Assembly: GCF_002929305.1 (NCBI RefSeq) | Contig: NZ_PJIO01000011.1 | Span: forward strand, 1-64,000 | Direction: 5' to 3' | Length of the DNA stretch: 64,000 bases | Source of the DNA: Arthrobacter sp. GMC3 | GTDB taxonomy: Bacteria; Actinomycetota; Actinomycetes; Actinomycetales; Micrococcaceae | Shown here: positions 16,106 to 24,937 of the stretch, in pieces | Layout of the letters: the number at the start of each line of letters is the position of its first letter | Position numbering within the stretch: position 1 is the stretch's first letter | Translations under genes and position numbers: made by a program | The notes under the pieces: generated by a model | What the model saw: only the letters and a program-made list of their open reading frames with translations | Databases searched by the model: none | What the model was told of the DNA's origin: nothing

Positions 16106-16945
16106 CTACTTGTCCGGGTTCTCCACTGCAGCCGGAGTGTTTGGTTCGGCCGGGGCCGCCGGTGCGGGCGGGGTGTCCACGCGGATTCCGTACTGCGGGC
16201 GACCATCGGGCAGGTCAGGGAATTCGCCGCGGCGAGGACCGCTCAGGGGAGCCTGCCCGGGGCGGGTGGTGTCGCCGTCGTCCGTCTCCGGTGCGGGCGT
16301 AACCACGGGCTGCTGGGCGCCGTAGGGATCATGCCAGCCCTCGGGCCGGTGCGGCGTTTGAGTGGGCGGCTGCTGCCCGTAGTTCTGGCCGTGGCCCTGA
16401 CCCTGGCTGTGTCCTTGGCCCTGGAAAGGCCGGGGCGCGGTGGAGTTCATGGGCAGCTGGGCCAGAAGCCGGCGGGCCTCCATGGCCACGTCGGGGGTGA
16501 CGATGACGTCGTAGCTGCTAGCCAAGACCTGGTTGGTGGAGGTGAAGTCGCGCTTGCCGCGCTGGGCAGCGTAGCCAATAATCGCAAAAAGCATCCAAAA
16601 CGCGGCGCCCATCAAGACGGCGGTGAACACGTTCAGGTAGGCGCCAGCGGCCTGGCTCGCACCATCGAAGAAGGAGAGCATGACGCCAATGAACAAACCG
16701 AACCATGCACCTGTCATGGCGCCAGACAGGGCCACACGGGGGTAACTGAGCTTGCCAGTGACCCGCTCAACCATTTTCAGGTCATTGCCAACAATGGAAA
16801 CGTGCTGGACGGGAAACTTCTCATCAGCTAAGTAGTCAACCGCCTTTTGGGCATCCAAATAGGAGGTGTAAGAACCGATCGTCTCACCCGTGGGGACAGC
16901 GCGTGCCTGGTCCATGGGTCGGGTACGTCCAAAAAGGTTTGCCAT
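16106..16945 (-). CDS. General stress protein family membrane protein with disordered tail
   Basis: About 279 residues from the ATG at 16945. The N-terminal part (GSYTSYLDAQKAVDYLADEK, then FPVQHVSIVG) matches the general stress protein 17M-like domain. Two hydrophobic segments follow (LSGAMTGAWFGLFIGVMLSF and LNVFTAVLMGAAFWMLFAII) with glycine-zipper character. The last 110 residues are low complexity, rich in Gln, Gly, Pro and His (for example QGQGHSQGQGHGQNYGQQ). It probably sits in the cytoplasmic membrane. Function is unknown. The frame is open further upstream, but that part is not family-like. Confidence 0.75.
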   Translation of the reverse strand: MANLFGRTRPMDQARAVPTGETIGSYTSYLDAQKAVDYLADEKFPVQHVSIVGNDLKMVERVTGKLSYPRVALSGAMTGAWFGLFIGVMLSFFDGASQAAGAYLNVFTAVLMGAAFWMLFAIIGYAAQRGKRDFTSTNQVLASSYDVIVTPDVAMEARRLLAQLPMNSTAPRPFQGQGHSQGQGHGQNYGQQPPTQTPHRPEGWHDPYGAQQPVVTPAPETDDGDTTRPGQAPLSGPRRGEFPDLPDGRPQYGIRVDTPPAPAAPAEPNTPAAVENPDK

Positions 16946-17122
16946 GCCCCTATTGTTCACCATTTCCCTGCATGTTGGCTGGAGTATCGCTGGCAGTGAA
17001 ATGGCAAGGGGGTGACCGCTTGGTGACAACGCGGTGACAGGGCCCTGCGCCAGGGGGACAAAACGCGGCTGCGGCCCGGACGAGGTTACGTTAATGTCCG
17101 GCGGGGGAAGTAGCCTGTACGT

Positions 17123-18406
17123 GTGAGTACACAACCGACGCGCATCTTTGTGGCGCGACTTTTAGGCCTGGACGTCTTTGACCCTTTGGGTGACCGTCTG
17201 GGTAAGTTGCGTGACGTTGTAGTGCTGGGCAGCGGCCTCACCACCGCCCCGCATGCCGTCGGTATTGTGGTTGAGGTTCCGGGCAAGAAACGCGTATTTG
17301 TGCCCATGACGCGACTGACCTCCATGGACCAGTCGCAAATCATCTGCACCGGTTTGGTGAACCTTCGCCGCTTTGAACAGCGTGGCGCCGAGCAGCTGGT
17401 GGTGGGCGGCCTCTTTGACCGCAAGGTGACACTGGTGGACGGCTCCGGGTTCGCCGTCATTGAAGACATCGCCATGGATCAGCAGCGCAACGGCGACTGG
17501 CTGATCACCAAACTCTTCGTCCGCCGCGGAACCTCCACCTCGCGTCTGCGCGGGCTGCGACGCGGCCACACACTCCTTATTGACTGGGCCGACGCCCACC
17601 CGGACGACGACGCCGACCCCCAGGGCGCCACCCACTTCGTGGCCGCCCATGAGGACCTCAAGCCCGCCGACTTTGCCGATGCGCTTCAGGAAATGAGCGA
17701 CAAACGCCGGGTGGAAGTCGCCAGTGAACTCCAGGATGAGCGGCTTGCTGACATCATGTCCGAGCTCCCTGAGGAGGACCAGGTTCATCTGCTCTCCGCC
17801 CTGGACAATGAGCGCGCCGCCGACGTCCTAGAAGAAATGGACCCCGACGACGCCGCCGACCTCCTCGCCGACCTGCCCCAGGCGAAGGCCGAGGAACTGC
17901 TGCTGCTGATGGAGCCCGACGAAGCCAAGGATGTGCGTCGCCTCCTCCAATATGCCGAGGGCACGGCCGGCGCCTTGATGACGCCCGTGCCGGTGATCCT
18001 GCCACCGGAGGCCACCGTTGCGGAGGCCCTGGCCCACGTGCGCAGCGAGGACCTCTCCCCCGCACTAGCCTCCGCCATCTTCATCTGCCGCCCGCCACTA
18101 GAGACCCCCACCGGGCGTTTCCTAGGCGTGGTGCACATACAGCAGCTACTGCGCAGTGCCCCTCCCGAGCAGCTGGGCACCCTGGTGGATAAGAACCTGG
18201 AGCCTGTCTCGGACCAGGACGACCTCGCCGTCGTCAGCCACATCATGGCCTCCTACAACCTCAACTCCCTGCCGGTAGTGAGTAAGGAAGGACGGCTGGT
18301 GGGCGCGGTGACCGTCGATGACCTCTTGGATCACCTGCTCCCCGAAGACTGGCGGAACCACGAAGACGGGGCACCCCGGCGCAAACTAGGAGGCCGCATT
18401 GGCTGA
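17123..18406 (+). CDS. MgtE N-domain/CBS-domain cytosolic protein
   Basis: The 427-residue protein begins with a PRC-barrel-like region (FVARLLGLDVFDPLGDRLGK), followed by an MgtE intracellular N-domain made of repeated acidic helices (DKRRVEVASELQDERLADIM, DVLEEMDPDDAADLLADLP) and a CBS pair (MTPVPVILPPEATVAEAL; NSLPVVSKEGRLVGAVTVDD). The membrane domain of MgtE Mg2+ channels is absent, so it is not a transporter by itself. It may sense Mg2+ or adenosine nucleotides and act on a partner. The GTG start has GGGGGAAG upstream. It overlaps the DUF1003 gene by 8 bases, implying a joint function. Confidence 0.85.
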   Translation: MSTQPTRIFVARLLGLDVFDPLGDRLGKLRDVVVLGSGLTTAPHAVGIVVEVPGKKRVFVPMTRLTSMDQSQIICTGLVNLRRFEQRGAEQLVVGGLFDRKVTLVDGSGFAVIEDIAMDQQRNGDWLITKLFVRRGTSTSRLRGLRRGHTLLIDWADAHPDDDADPQGATHFVAAHEDLKPADFADALQEMSDKRRVEVASELQDERLADIMSELPEEDQVHLLSALDNERAADVLEEMDPDDAADLLADLPQAKAEELLLLMEPDEAKDVRRLLQYAEGTAGALMTPVPVILPPEATVAEALAHVRSEDLSPALASAIFICRPPLETPTGRFLGVVHIQQLLRSAPPEQLGTLVDKNLEPVSDQDDLAVVSHIMASYNLNSLPVVSKEGRLVGAVTVDDLLDHLLPEDWRNHEDGAPRRKLGGRIG

Positions 18407-18989
18407 ACGGCACCACGCCAAGGGCGGCGGCCTTGATACGCCCATGGAGCTGCGGTCGCGGCTCCTGCCCAACCTGACCAGCGATCCGGACTTTTTTGGC
18501 CGATTCGCCGAACGCTTTGCCCGCTACATGGGTACGGCCAACTTCCTGCTGTACATGACGGTCTTTGTGGTGGTCTGGATCGCGATCAACGTGGTGGGGC
18601 TCTTTGGCCTGCACTGGGATCCGTACCCGTTCATTCTCCTGAACCTGTTCTTCTCCACTCAGGCCTCCTACGCGGCCCCGCTGATTTTGTTGGCCCAGAA
18701 CCGCCAGGATGACCGTGACCGGGTGCAGATTGAACAGGATCGTTCCCGCAATGAGCGCAACCTGGCCGACACCGAGTACTTGACCCGCGAGGTTGCCGCC
18801 CTGCGGATCACCTTGCGTGAGGTTGCCACCAGGGACTTTGTCCGATCCGAGCTGCGCGGCCTCCTTGAGGACCTGATCGCCATGCAGGACGACGACGCCG
18901 AGCCCGCCTCGCGGGACTCCCGCCAGTCACGCTCCCCCGCCACCAGCACCATGAAGACTGTTGCGCCAAAACGCATCACCAACCCCTAA
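18399..18989 (+). CDS. DUF1003 membrane protein
   Basis: The 196-residue protein starts at TTG 18399, with AGGAGG five bases upstream. It shows the DUF1003 pattern: two membrane helices (NFLLYMTVFVVVWIAINVVG; PFILLNLFFSTQASYAAPLI) joined by GLHWDPYPF, then the family's NRQDDRDRVQIEQD stretch and a helical cytoplasmic tail. It is translationally coupled to the MgtE-N/CBS gene, a pairing common in actinobacteria, so the two may form one membrane complex. Biochemical role unknown. Confidence 0.88.
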   Translation: MAERHHAKGGGLDTPMELRSRLLPNLTSDPDFFGRFAERFARYMGTANFLLYMTVFVVVWIAINVVGLFGLHWDPYPFILLNLFFSTQASYAAPLILLAQNRQDDRDRVQIEQDRSRNERNLADTEYLTREVAALRITLREVATRDFVRSELRGLLEDLIAMQDDDAEPASRDSRQSRSPATSTMKTVAPKRITNP

Positions 18990-18999
18990 GGCTTGTCCC

Positions 19000-20127
19000 A
19001 TGAACGCCCCCACACCAGCATCGTTGAACGCCGCCCTTGCCACGGTCATCGACCCTGAGCTGCGCCGGCCCATCACGGAGCTGGGCATGGTGGAGGCCGT
19101 GGAGGCCGATGACGCCGGCCGGGCACGCGCCGTCGTCCGCCTCACGGTGGCTGGCTGCCCCTTACGCGGCACCATCACCAAGGACGTCACCGACGCCCTG
19201 CTCAAGCTCGACGGCGTCACCAGCGTCGACGTGGACCTTACGGTCATGACGGCGCAGCAGCGGGCGGAATTGAAGGAGCAGCTCAAGGGCACGGGGCCAG
19301 AGCGCGGAATCCCCTTCAATGCAGAGTCGTCCCTCACCCGGGTCTATGCCGTGGCCAGTGGCAAGGGCGGCGTGGGCAAATCATCCGTCACCGTGAACCT
19401 GGCGTGCGCACTGGCAGCCAAGGGCTTGCGCGTGGGCATTGTCGACGCGGACATTTACGGATTTTCGGTGCCGGCACTCATGGGCATCACGCAGACACCC
19501 ACGCGCGTGGATGAGATGATTCTGCCGCCGGTGGCCCACGGGGTGAAGGTCATCTCCATCGGCATGTTTGTCACCGGCAACCAGCCCGTGGCCTGGCGGG
19601 GCCCCATGCTGCACCGGGCCTTGGAACAATTTTTGACGGACGTCTACTTCGGCGACCTGGACGTGCTGTTCCTGGATCTGCCCCCCGGCACCGGGGATGT
19701 GGCGATTTCCGTGGCCCAGCTATTGCCCAAGGCCGAGATCCTGGTGGTGACCACCCCGCAGGCTGCGGCTGCCGATGTGGCGGAGCGGGCCGGTGCGATT
19801 GCCGTGCAGACGGGGCAGAAAGTGGCTGGCGTCATTGAGAACATGTCATTCCTGACGCTCCCCGACGGCACCACCATGGAACTATTTGGCTCCGGGGGCG
19901 GGCAAGTTCTTACCCAGCGGCTGAGTCAGACTGTCAACGCACCCGTGGAACTTCTCGGGCAGATCCCTCTGGATGTGGCCTTGCGTGAGGGCGGGGACAT
20001 TGGAGCGCCCATTGTGCTGGCCAACCCGGCATCCCCGGGTGCTGCGGCACTGCTGGATATCGCCGAGAAACTCGCAGTGCGCCCGCGGGGCTTGGCCGGC
20101 ATGAGCTTGGGCGTCTCCCCCAAGTAG
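19000..20127 (+). CDS. mrp: Mrp/NBP35-family P-loop ATPase (Fe-S carrier type)
   Basis: The 375-residue protein has an N-terminal MIP18/DUF59 domain (about 1-95; LATVIDPELRRPITELGMV) and a ParA-like ATPase domain with the deviant Walker A ASGKGGVGKSS and Walker B LFLDLPPGTGD. Members carry or insert Fe-S clusters. The CxxC that usually follows ENMS in E. coli-type ApbC is absent here (ENMSFLTLPDGT), as far as I recall usual for actinobacterial Mrp proteins. The ATG at 19000 is preferred over the longer open frame because it follows the DUF1003 stop by 10 bases and gives the standard N-terminus. Confidence 0.9.
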   Translation: MNAPTPASLNAALATVIDPELRRPITELGMVEAVEADDAGRARAVVRLTVAGCPLRGTITKDVTDALLKLDGVTSVDVDLTVMTAQQRAELKEQLKGTGPERGIPFNAESSLTRVYAVASGKGGVGKSSVTVNLACALAAKGLRVGIVDADIYGFSVPALMGITQTPTRVDEMILPPVAHGVKVISIGMFVTGNQPVAWRGPMLHRALEQFLTDVYFGDLDVLFLDLPPGTGDVAISVAQLLPKAEILVVTTPQAAAADVAERAGAIAVQTGQKVAGVIENMSFLTLPDGTTMELFGSGGGQVLTQRLSQTVNAPVELLGQIPLDVALREGGDIGAPIVLANPASPGAAALLDIAEKLAVRPRGLAGMSLGVSPK

Positions 20128-20169
20128 CCGCCGCACCCTCTCGGCGCTCCAAAAAACGTCACCAGGAAT

Positions 20170-20250
20170 GGGATAGCGTCGGGCAGAAAGCAAGCAAAAG
20201 TGATACGGCGTCGGGAAAAAAGCGAGCACAAGTGATACCGCGTCGGTAGG
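20170..20250. repeat. Imperfect tandem repeat, about 2.5 units of 30-32 bases
   Basis: Three successive units start with GGGATAGCGTCGGG (20170), GTGATACGGCGTCGGG (20200) and GTGATACCGCGTCGG (20232). The first two are followed by AAAGCAAGCA-like or AAAGCGAGCA-like segments. They lie between the convergent mrp and tatB genes. No promoter or gene is apparent. Confidence 0.6.
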
Positions 20251-20260
20251 ACCGGGCGGT

Positions 20261-20683
20261 TTAGGTGGCTTCGACGTCGTACGGGGCCAGCTGGCCTTCG
20301 GCTAGGCGCTCAATCTCGGGTGCGGCCGGTGCTGGCGTGGTTTCCAGGGCTTTGTCGTCGTTCTTGCCCATCATGGTGGCTATCGCATCACCGGGAGCGG
20401 TCTTCAGCGATTTGAGCTTGTCATAGTCTTCGTCGTCGATGAGGGCTTCGCGGATGATGCGGCGTGGATCGTACTGGCGCGGGTCCAGCTTCTTCCAGTC
20501 GATGTCATCAATGTCCAGCCCGGACTCTTCCTTGATGGTTTCGCGCGCGCCAGTAGCCATCCGGCGCACCTCGCGGATGAGATTCTTCAACTTCTCCACA
20601 TAGCCGGGAAGGCGTGTGGGGCCAATCACCATGACTGCCACAATGACAATCACGATCAGCTCAGGGGTATTGATACCAAACAC
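20261..20683 (-). CDS. tatB: Twin-arginine translocase subunit TatB
   Basis: The 140-residue protein has the TatA/B layout: a short N-terminus with a Glu (FGINTPEL), one membrane helix (IVIVIVAVMVIGP), the hinge GPTRLPGY and an amphipathic helix (VEKLKNLIREVRRMA), then a long charged tail. The Glu near position 8 and the long tail favour TatB over TatA. It acts with TatA/TatC in export of folded proteins; the metallophosphatase at 44228 carries a matching Tat signal. The GTG start at 20683 follows the SigE-like gene by about 110 bases, an arrangement also known from mycobacteria. Confidence 0.88.
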   Translation of the reverse strand: MFGINTPELIVIVIVAVMVIGPTRLPGYVEKLKNLIREVRRMATGARETIKEESGLDIDDIDWKKLDPRQYDPRRIIREALIDDEDYDKLKSLKTAPGDAIATMMGKNDDKALETTPAPAAPEIERLAEGQLAPYDVEAT

Positions 20684-20793
20684 GTTAGGAAGATTACCCT
20701 CTCAACACTCAAAGCAACGATTCCGCAGCGGTATCGGTCCAGTTATTGGTCGTCGACTTGCTCTTACATTACGAAACGGATGAAAACCGATGG

Positions 20794-21420
20794 CTAATGG
20801 ATGCCAACAATGCGAGGCAGGGAAAGCCTGGGCTTCTTCGCCGGAACCGCTGTACCTGCCCGCACGGGTGACCTGTCCGCCAGCGACTCACGCAGCATGG
20901 CCCGCCCACGGTGTATCCGCGAACGTACTGTCCCCAGCTTGATGTTCAAGGTGTGGGCCACTTCGTCGTAGGAGAGCCCTTCCATGTCGCAAAGGACCAC
21001 GGCGGCGCGAAAGTCCGGCGGCAGGGCCTCCAACGCGGCGGCGATGTCAACGTCGAGGTTGTTGAACTCGAAGGTGCGCTCGGGGCCGGGATCGGATCCG
21101 GCCAGCCGGGACTCGGCATCCTCGGACAAGGCATCAAAGCGGATGCGTTGTTTCCGGCGCGCCTGGTCCAGGAACAAGTTGGTGGTGATGCGGTGCAGCC
21201 AGCCGTCAAGGGTTCCTGGTTTGAAGTTGTCCAGTGAGCGGAAAGCCCTGACAAACACTTCCTGAGTGAGATCTTCGGCGTCGTACCTGTTGCCTGTCAG
21301 ACGGTAGGCCAGGCGGAAGACTTTCGCCGAGTGGTTGGTCACCACCTCATCCCATGACGGCACACTCCACACCGGTTCGGAAACTGCGGGGAGAGCGGCG
21401 GAGCTGTTGGTAATACTCAT
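20794..21420 (-). CDS. sigE: ECF sigma factor, SigE-like
   Basis: A 208-residue ECF sigma factor. Region 2 is [20 protein letters not shown] and [11 protein letters not shown], and region 4 is [20 protein letters not shown] followed by [20 protein letters not shown]. Synteny (an O-methyltransferase on one side, tatB on the other) matches mycobacterial sigE, which controls surface-stress responses. In M. tuberculosis the anti-sigma gene rseA and the protease gene htrA lie between sigE and tatB. Here the 110-base gap holds neither, so control must come from elsewhere. A 20-residue tail ([14 protein letters not shown]) extends beyond region 4. Confidence 0.88.
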   Translation of the reverse strand: MSITNSSAALPAVSEPVWSVPSWDEVVTNHSAKVFRLAYRLTGNRYDAEDLTQEVFVRAFRSLDNFKPGTLDGWLHRITTNLFLDQARRKQRIRFDALSEDAESRLAGSDPGPERTFEFNNLDVDIAAALEALPPDFRAAVVLCDMEGLSYDEVAHTLNIKLGTVRSRIHRGRAMLRESLADRSPVRAGTAVPAKKPRLSLPRIVGIH

Positions 21421-21606
21421 GGCTACACCTCATTTCTTCGCAGCGTGCGGGTCTACTGTGCGTAAAAGCCTGCGCATTCGACCTCGGATGGTCTGAACAG
21501 TGTGGCAAACAAAGCTGACATTTTGCTGGGGGAAAAAGAAATTCAGCCCACGGCGCAGGCAGTAGGCTAGAGGAAATCACCGCAACAGTTTAGGAACATA
21601 CCACCC

Positions 21607-22239
21607 ATGAGCGCCGACAAATCCACCAGCTGGTCCTACGCAGAGGGCCTTCCGGTGGAAGATGACGTCCTGCGTCGCGCACGCGAACGCTCCCACGAGC
21701 TGGGTTTGTTCCCCGTGAGCCACGGGGTAGCCGCCGCATTGACCGTTCTGGCAGCATCATCCAAGGCGCAGACTGTGGTGGAAGTTGGCACAGGCGCCGG
21801 CGTCTCCGGGGTGGCCTTGTTGCGTGGCCTGAGCCCCAGGGCCGTCCTGACGACCATTGATCCCGACGTGGACCATCTCAAGGCCGCCCGTGAGGCTTTC
21901 CTTGAGTCGGGCTCCCCCGCCAACCGTATCCGCACCATCTCCGGCCGGGGCCAAGACGTGTTGCCGCGCCTGACCGATGCCGCCTATGACTTGGTGTTCA
22001 TCGACGCGGACAAGGCCAGCTTCCCCGAATATGTGGATCAGGGCATCCGGTTGCTGAAATCCGGAGGGCTGTTGATCGTCAACGACGCCATGGACAAGGA
22101 CAGGGTTTCCGATCCTGCCATCCGGGAAGCCAGTACCGTGGTGCTGCGCCGCGTGGGCAAGGCCATCCGGGACAACGAGAACCTGATTTCGGCCATGCTG
22201 CCCACCGGTGACGGGCTCCTTCTGGCCGTCAAACGCTAG
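21607..22239 (+). CDS. O-methyltransferase (class I, SAM-dependent)
   Basis: The 210-residue protein matches the COMT-like O-methyltransferase family: VVEVGTGAGVSGVALLRGL (SAM motif I), TTIDPDVDHLKAAREAF, YDLVFIDADKASFPEYV (metal/acidic motif) and LLKSGGLLIVNDAM. It is divergent from sigE, as is the homologous gene in mycobacteria, where its substrate also remains unclear. Probably a cytosolic, divalent-metal-dependent enzyme. Confidence 0.88.
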   Translation: MSADKSTSWSYAEGLPVEDDVLRRARERSHELGLFPVSHGVAAALTVLAASSKAQTVVEVGTGAGVSGVALLRGLSPRAVLTTIDPDVDHLKAAREAFLESGSPANRIRTISGRGQDVLPRLTDAAYDLVFIDADKASFPEYVDQGIRLLKSGGLLIVNDAMDKDRVSDPAIREASTVVLRRVGKAIRDNENLISAMLPTGDGLLLAVKR

Positions 22240-22272
22240 CCACCCACCAAACGCAACGCAGTTCTTAAACGC

Positions 22273-22302
22273 CGAACGGGACAGCCTTGGCTGTCCCGTT
22301 CG
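22273..22302. terminator. Bidirectional hairpin between O-methyltransferase and DUF3117 genes
   Basis: GAACGGGACAGCC (22274-22286) and GGCTGTCCCGTTC (22289-22301) form a perfect palindrome with a 2-base centre, flanked by one further C-G pair. It lies between two convergent genes and lacks a long T-run. Confidence 0.65.
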
Positions 22303-22324
22303 TTACTACGTTGGTGTTGCGAAA

Positions 22325-22492
22325 CTACTCGGTCACGCCGACCAGGCACTCTTTCAGACTGGTCGCCTCAGCGGCGTTCATTTCCACAACAAGTCGTCCG
22401 CCGCCTTCTAGTGGTAGTCGCAAGATCAGGCTCCGCCCTTCCTTGGTCACTTCCATTGGACCGTCGCCGGTTCTGGGTTTCATGGCCGCCAT
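22325..22492 (-). CDS. DUF3117 small protein
   Basis: A 55-residue protein: MAAMKPRTGDGPMEVTKEG, then RSLILRLPLEGGGRLVVEM, NAAEATSLKECLVGVTE. This is the DUF3117 signature conserved across actinobacteria (M. tuberculosis Rv1211 is the homologue I recall). The ATG at 22492 is preceded by an excellent AGGGGAAG Shine-Dalgarno. A Cys near the C-terminus replaces the usual residue there. Function is unresolved. Confidence 0.9.
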   Translation of the reverse strand: MAAMKPRTGDGPMEVTKEGRSLILRLPLEGGGRLVVEMNAAEATSLKECLVGVTE

Positions 22493-22647
22493 CAGGACTT
22501 CCCCTTTTCATAGTACGAACCAACATCTTTGATGAGCCTTACTCACCAGCCGGTTCGTGTTGTATCCCTCACAGTCCATTATTCAGTACTTCGGGCACCG
22601 GGCGCTAATCGAGGCACTCTCTCGTCATAGAAGAAACCTCGGCAATG

Positions 22648-23886
22648 TTACGGTGGCCAATCTCCCCCACCGGGCAATTCGGTCCACTGCCACAGCCATG
22701 CGACCCACACAAGCTGCAAAACGGTGAACATAATAAGCACTGTCCACCGGTAAGCGCGGGAGCTCGAAATGAAGGCCGCCGCCAGGGCCAGCGGGAAGAA
22801 CGGCAGCATCATTCGGAACGTGCTGGTCTGCGGGTGCAGCACCGCCAGCAGGTAGAACAGATACATGGCACACCACAGGCGAAGGTCCACGCCAATCTTG
22901 CGCACCGATCGGGAGTTCAAGTAAAGAGCGGCCAGCGCCACCAGCAGAAGCGGCAGCAGCGGACCCCACAGTGGACCCACCAACGCGGCACCGGCGTCGA
23001 ACCAGGGCTTGAAAAGCACCAAGGGACTGCCACGCCAGGCCGTTTCCGTGTCGGTGTAGGCGCTCGCCTCCCCCGTCACGGCCCACGCAATGAGCATCCA
23101 GGCGAACGCCATGACGGCGCTGACCACCAGCAGCACTGCCCCGCTAAGCATCTCCCGCCCCGGGAACGGGTCTTGACGACGATGCCACCACCGCAAGATC
23201 AGGTGCAGGCCGACGACGGCGGCAAACGGCACCCCTGCGGGCCGTGAAAGGCACAGCAGGATCACCGCGGGCACGGCGAACCAATACTGGCGTTTGATCA
23301 GGAAGTACAGTGCGGCAGCTAGGAGCAAAGTGCTCAGTGACTCGGCATAAGGGATCTGCAGAATCACAGAAATCGGGAAAGTGGCAAAGAATGCCACACC
23401 CCACATGGCTGTGCCGTGTGGGGCAAATAGCCGGAAGAGTTTGTAGATCACCAGGGCGGCACCGAGTCCGGCAAGTGCTGCCACCGCAGGGGCCAACACC
23501 ACCCAGCCAAGTCCCGTCAGCGCGTGCAGTCCCTTGACGATTAGCGGAAAGAGCGGATAAAACGCCCAGGCGTTGGTCTGGGCTGTGCCGTTGGCATTTC
23601 TGGGGATGGTGGTGGGATAGCCGTCAGTGAAGATCCGCTGGTACCACTCGCTGTCCCAGATATTGATGAAGCTCAGGTAGTCGGGCTGGGCGGCTCCCCA
23701 CGGGCTGGCGCCCTGGTGCCAGGCAACGCCCATAAGAATCCCCACAGAGACAATGCGGGCGGCCACATAGATCAAGGTGACCTGCAGCCACCAAGACACA
23801 CCCTTCAAGGGAGTGAGGCCGCGTTGCACCAGCCCATAAAGGCGATCGTTGATAGTGGGGTGCTCCATGGCGGAAGTGCCAATCAC
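22648..23886 (-). CDS. Polytopic membrane glycosyltransferase-like protein (PIG-V/GT-C type)
   Basis: The 412-residue protein has roughly nine membrane segments. The first luminal loop carries FINIWDSEWYQRIFTDGYP, the Asp-containing motif typical of PIG-V/GT-C mannosyltransferases that use polyprenyl-phosphate sugars. AWAFYPLFPLIV and SRPAGVPFAAVVGLH also fit. It probably adds a sugar to a cell-envelope glycan or lipid on the outer face of the membrane. The GTG start at 23886 overlaps the Tag gene stop (GTGA), implying coupling. An in-frame ATG lies at 23868. Confidence 0.78.
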   Translation of the reverse strand: MIGTSAMEHPTINDRLYGLVQRGLTPLKGVSWWLQVTLIYVAARIVSVGILMGVAWHQGASPWGAAQPDYLSFINIWDSEWYQRIFTDGYPTTIPRNANGTAQTNAWAFYPLFPLIVKGLHALTGLGWVVLAPAVAALAGLGAALVIYKLFRLFAPHGTAMWGVAFFATFPISVILQIPYAESLSTLLLAAALYFLIKRQYWFAVPAVILLCLSRPAGVPFAAVVGLHLILRWWHRRQDPFPGREMLSGAVLLVVSAVMAFAWMLIAWAVTGEASAYTDTETAWRGSPLVLFKPWFDAGAALVGPLWGPLLPLLLVALAALYLNSRSVRKIGVDLRLWCAMYLFYLLAVLHPQTSTFRMMLPFFPLALAAAFISSSRAYRWTVLIMFTVLQLVWVAWLWQWTELPGGGDWPP

Positions 23887-24494
23887 GCAATCTCACCCAC
23901 CGTGGCGCCGGGCATCGAATTCGCCACCCAGCAGCCAGGGAAATGGTCGTTGGCCAGGCCGATTGCCTGCATCATGGCGTAGGCGGTGGTGGGCCCCACA
24001 AAGGCGAAGCCCTTCTTCTTCAGTTCCTTGGCCAGAGCCGTGGACTCCGACGTCGACGATGGGATGGGTGCGTGGAGGGGCCTTGGTTCGGCAGGGGCAT
24101 GGGCGTACACCACGGAGGTCAAGGTGGTGCCTTCGGGAAGCGCCAGGAGTGCCTTGGCGTTGCCGATAGTTGCCTTGATCTTCATCAGGTTCCGGACAAT
24201 CCCGGCATCGGCCATGAGCCTGTCAATCTCGCTCTGCCCGAACTCTGCCACCACTGCTGGTTCAAAGTTGGCAAAAGCTGCCCGGAAGGCCTCGCGCTTG
24301 CGCAAAATGGTGATCCAGCTCAGTCCCGACTGGAAGGCTTCCAGGCTGAGCCGCTCAAAAAGGTCACGTTCACCGGTGACGGGGCGGCCCCACTCCTTGT
24401 CGTGATAGCGCTGGTACTGCTCATCCTTGCCCAGGCCAGCCCACGGGCACCGGGCTTTCCCGTCGTCCCCGACAATCACCTCATCCATGTTCAT
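23883..24494 (-). CDS. tag: DNA-3-methyladenine glycosylase I
   Basis: The 203-residue protein matches Tag, which removes 3-methyladenine from alkylated DNA. Visible landmarks are the zinc-binding RCPWAG and YHDKEWGRPV segments, LFERLSLEAFQSGLSW (pocket), and FVGPTTAYAMMQAIGLANDH with the C-terminal GCW zinc ligand. Its start overlaps the end of the DivIVA-like gene (ATGA), and its stop overlaps the PIG-V-like gene, so the three are one operon. Confidence 0.92.
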   Translation of the reverse strand: MNMDEVIVGDDGKARCPWAGLGKDEQYQRYHDKEWGRPVTGERDLFERLSLEAFQSGLSWITILRKREAFRAAFANFEPAVVAEFGQSEIDRLMADAGIVRNLMKIKATIGNAKALLALPEGTTLTSVVYAHAPAEPRPLHAPIPSSTSESTALAKELKKKGFAFVGPTTAYAMMQAIGLANDHFPGCWVANSMPGATVGEIA

Positions 24495-24889
24495 GCGCTC
24501 GCCTGAGCGGAGTCTGGTCCGGGGAGTTCAGCATCCTCGGACAGGTCCACAACAACAGGCGCCCCGAGAGCCTCAGGGGCCGCCGCGCCGTCGGACGCCT
24601 CTAGAGCCGTAATCCGGGCGTCCTTGGCTGCGAGCTCGTCGCGGAGTCTGTCTAGCGCCTCATCGACTTGGTCCATGCGGTAGCCACGCAGGCCCAGGGA
24701 GAACCGCAGCTTATCGACGTCGGCGGGTGCCGGGCGCTCCGGCAACAGCACGGGAGGGAGCCCGGAGACGGGCTCACTGAGCCCGTCTTGGTAGATGGCG
24801 GCGCCAGTATCCGGCTTTTTGAGGCCGACCACGTACACGGCCACCGCGGCAGCCAGCATGACTGCTAGGAAGATCAGGAAGTAGCTCAC
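24491..24889 (-). CDS. Membrane-anchored DivIVA-like domain protein
   Basis: The 132-residue protein has one N-terminal membrane helix (FLIFLAVMLAAAVAVYVVG) and then RFSLGLRGYRMDQVDEALDRLRDEL, the DivIVA N-terminal motif, followed by a short coiled coil (AAKDARITALEA) and an acidic tail. Such proteins localise to poles or septa. Here it could link the envelope to growth zones, but this is inference. The GTG start at 24889 is the first gene of the operon with tag and the PIG-V-like gene. Confidence 0.8.
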   Translation of the reverse strand: MSYFLIFLAVMLAAAVAVYVVGLKKPDTGAAIYQDGLSEPVSGLPPVLLPERPAPADVDKLRFSLGLRGYRMDQVDEALDRLRDELAAKDARITALEASDGAAAPEALGAPVVVDLSEDAELPGPDSAQASA

Positions 24890-24937
24890 AGTACCAATGG
24901 TGCCAGATCAACTCGACGGGTTCGGGTTAATCTTGTC

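Noticed and set aside
20170..20250. CRISPR-like reading of the repeats near tatB
   Set aside because: Units are contiguous and degenerate, with no unique spacers and no cas genes in the window.
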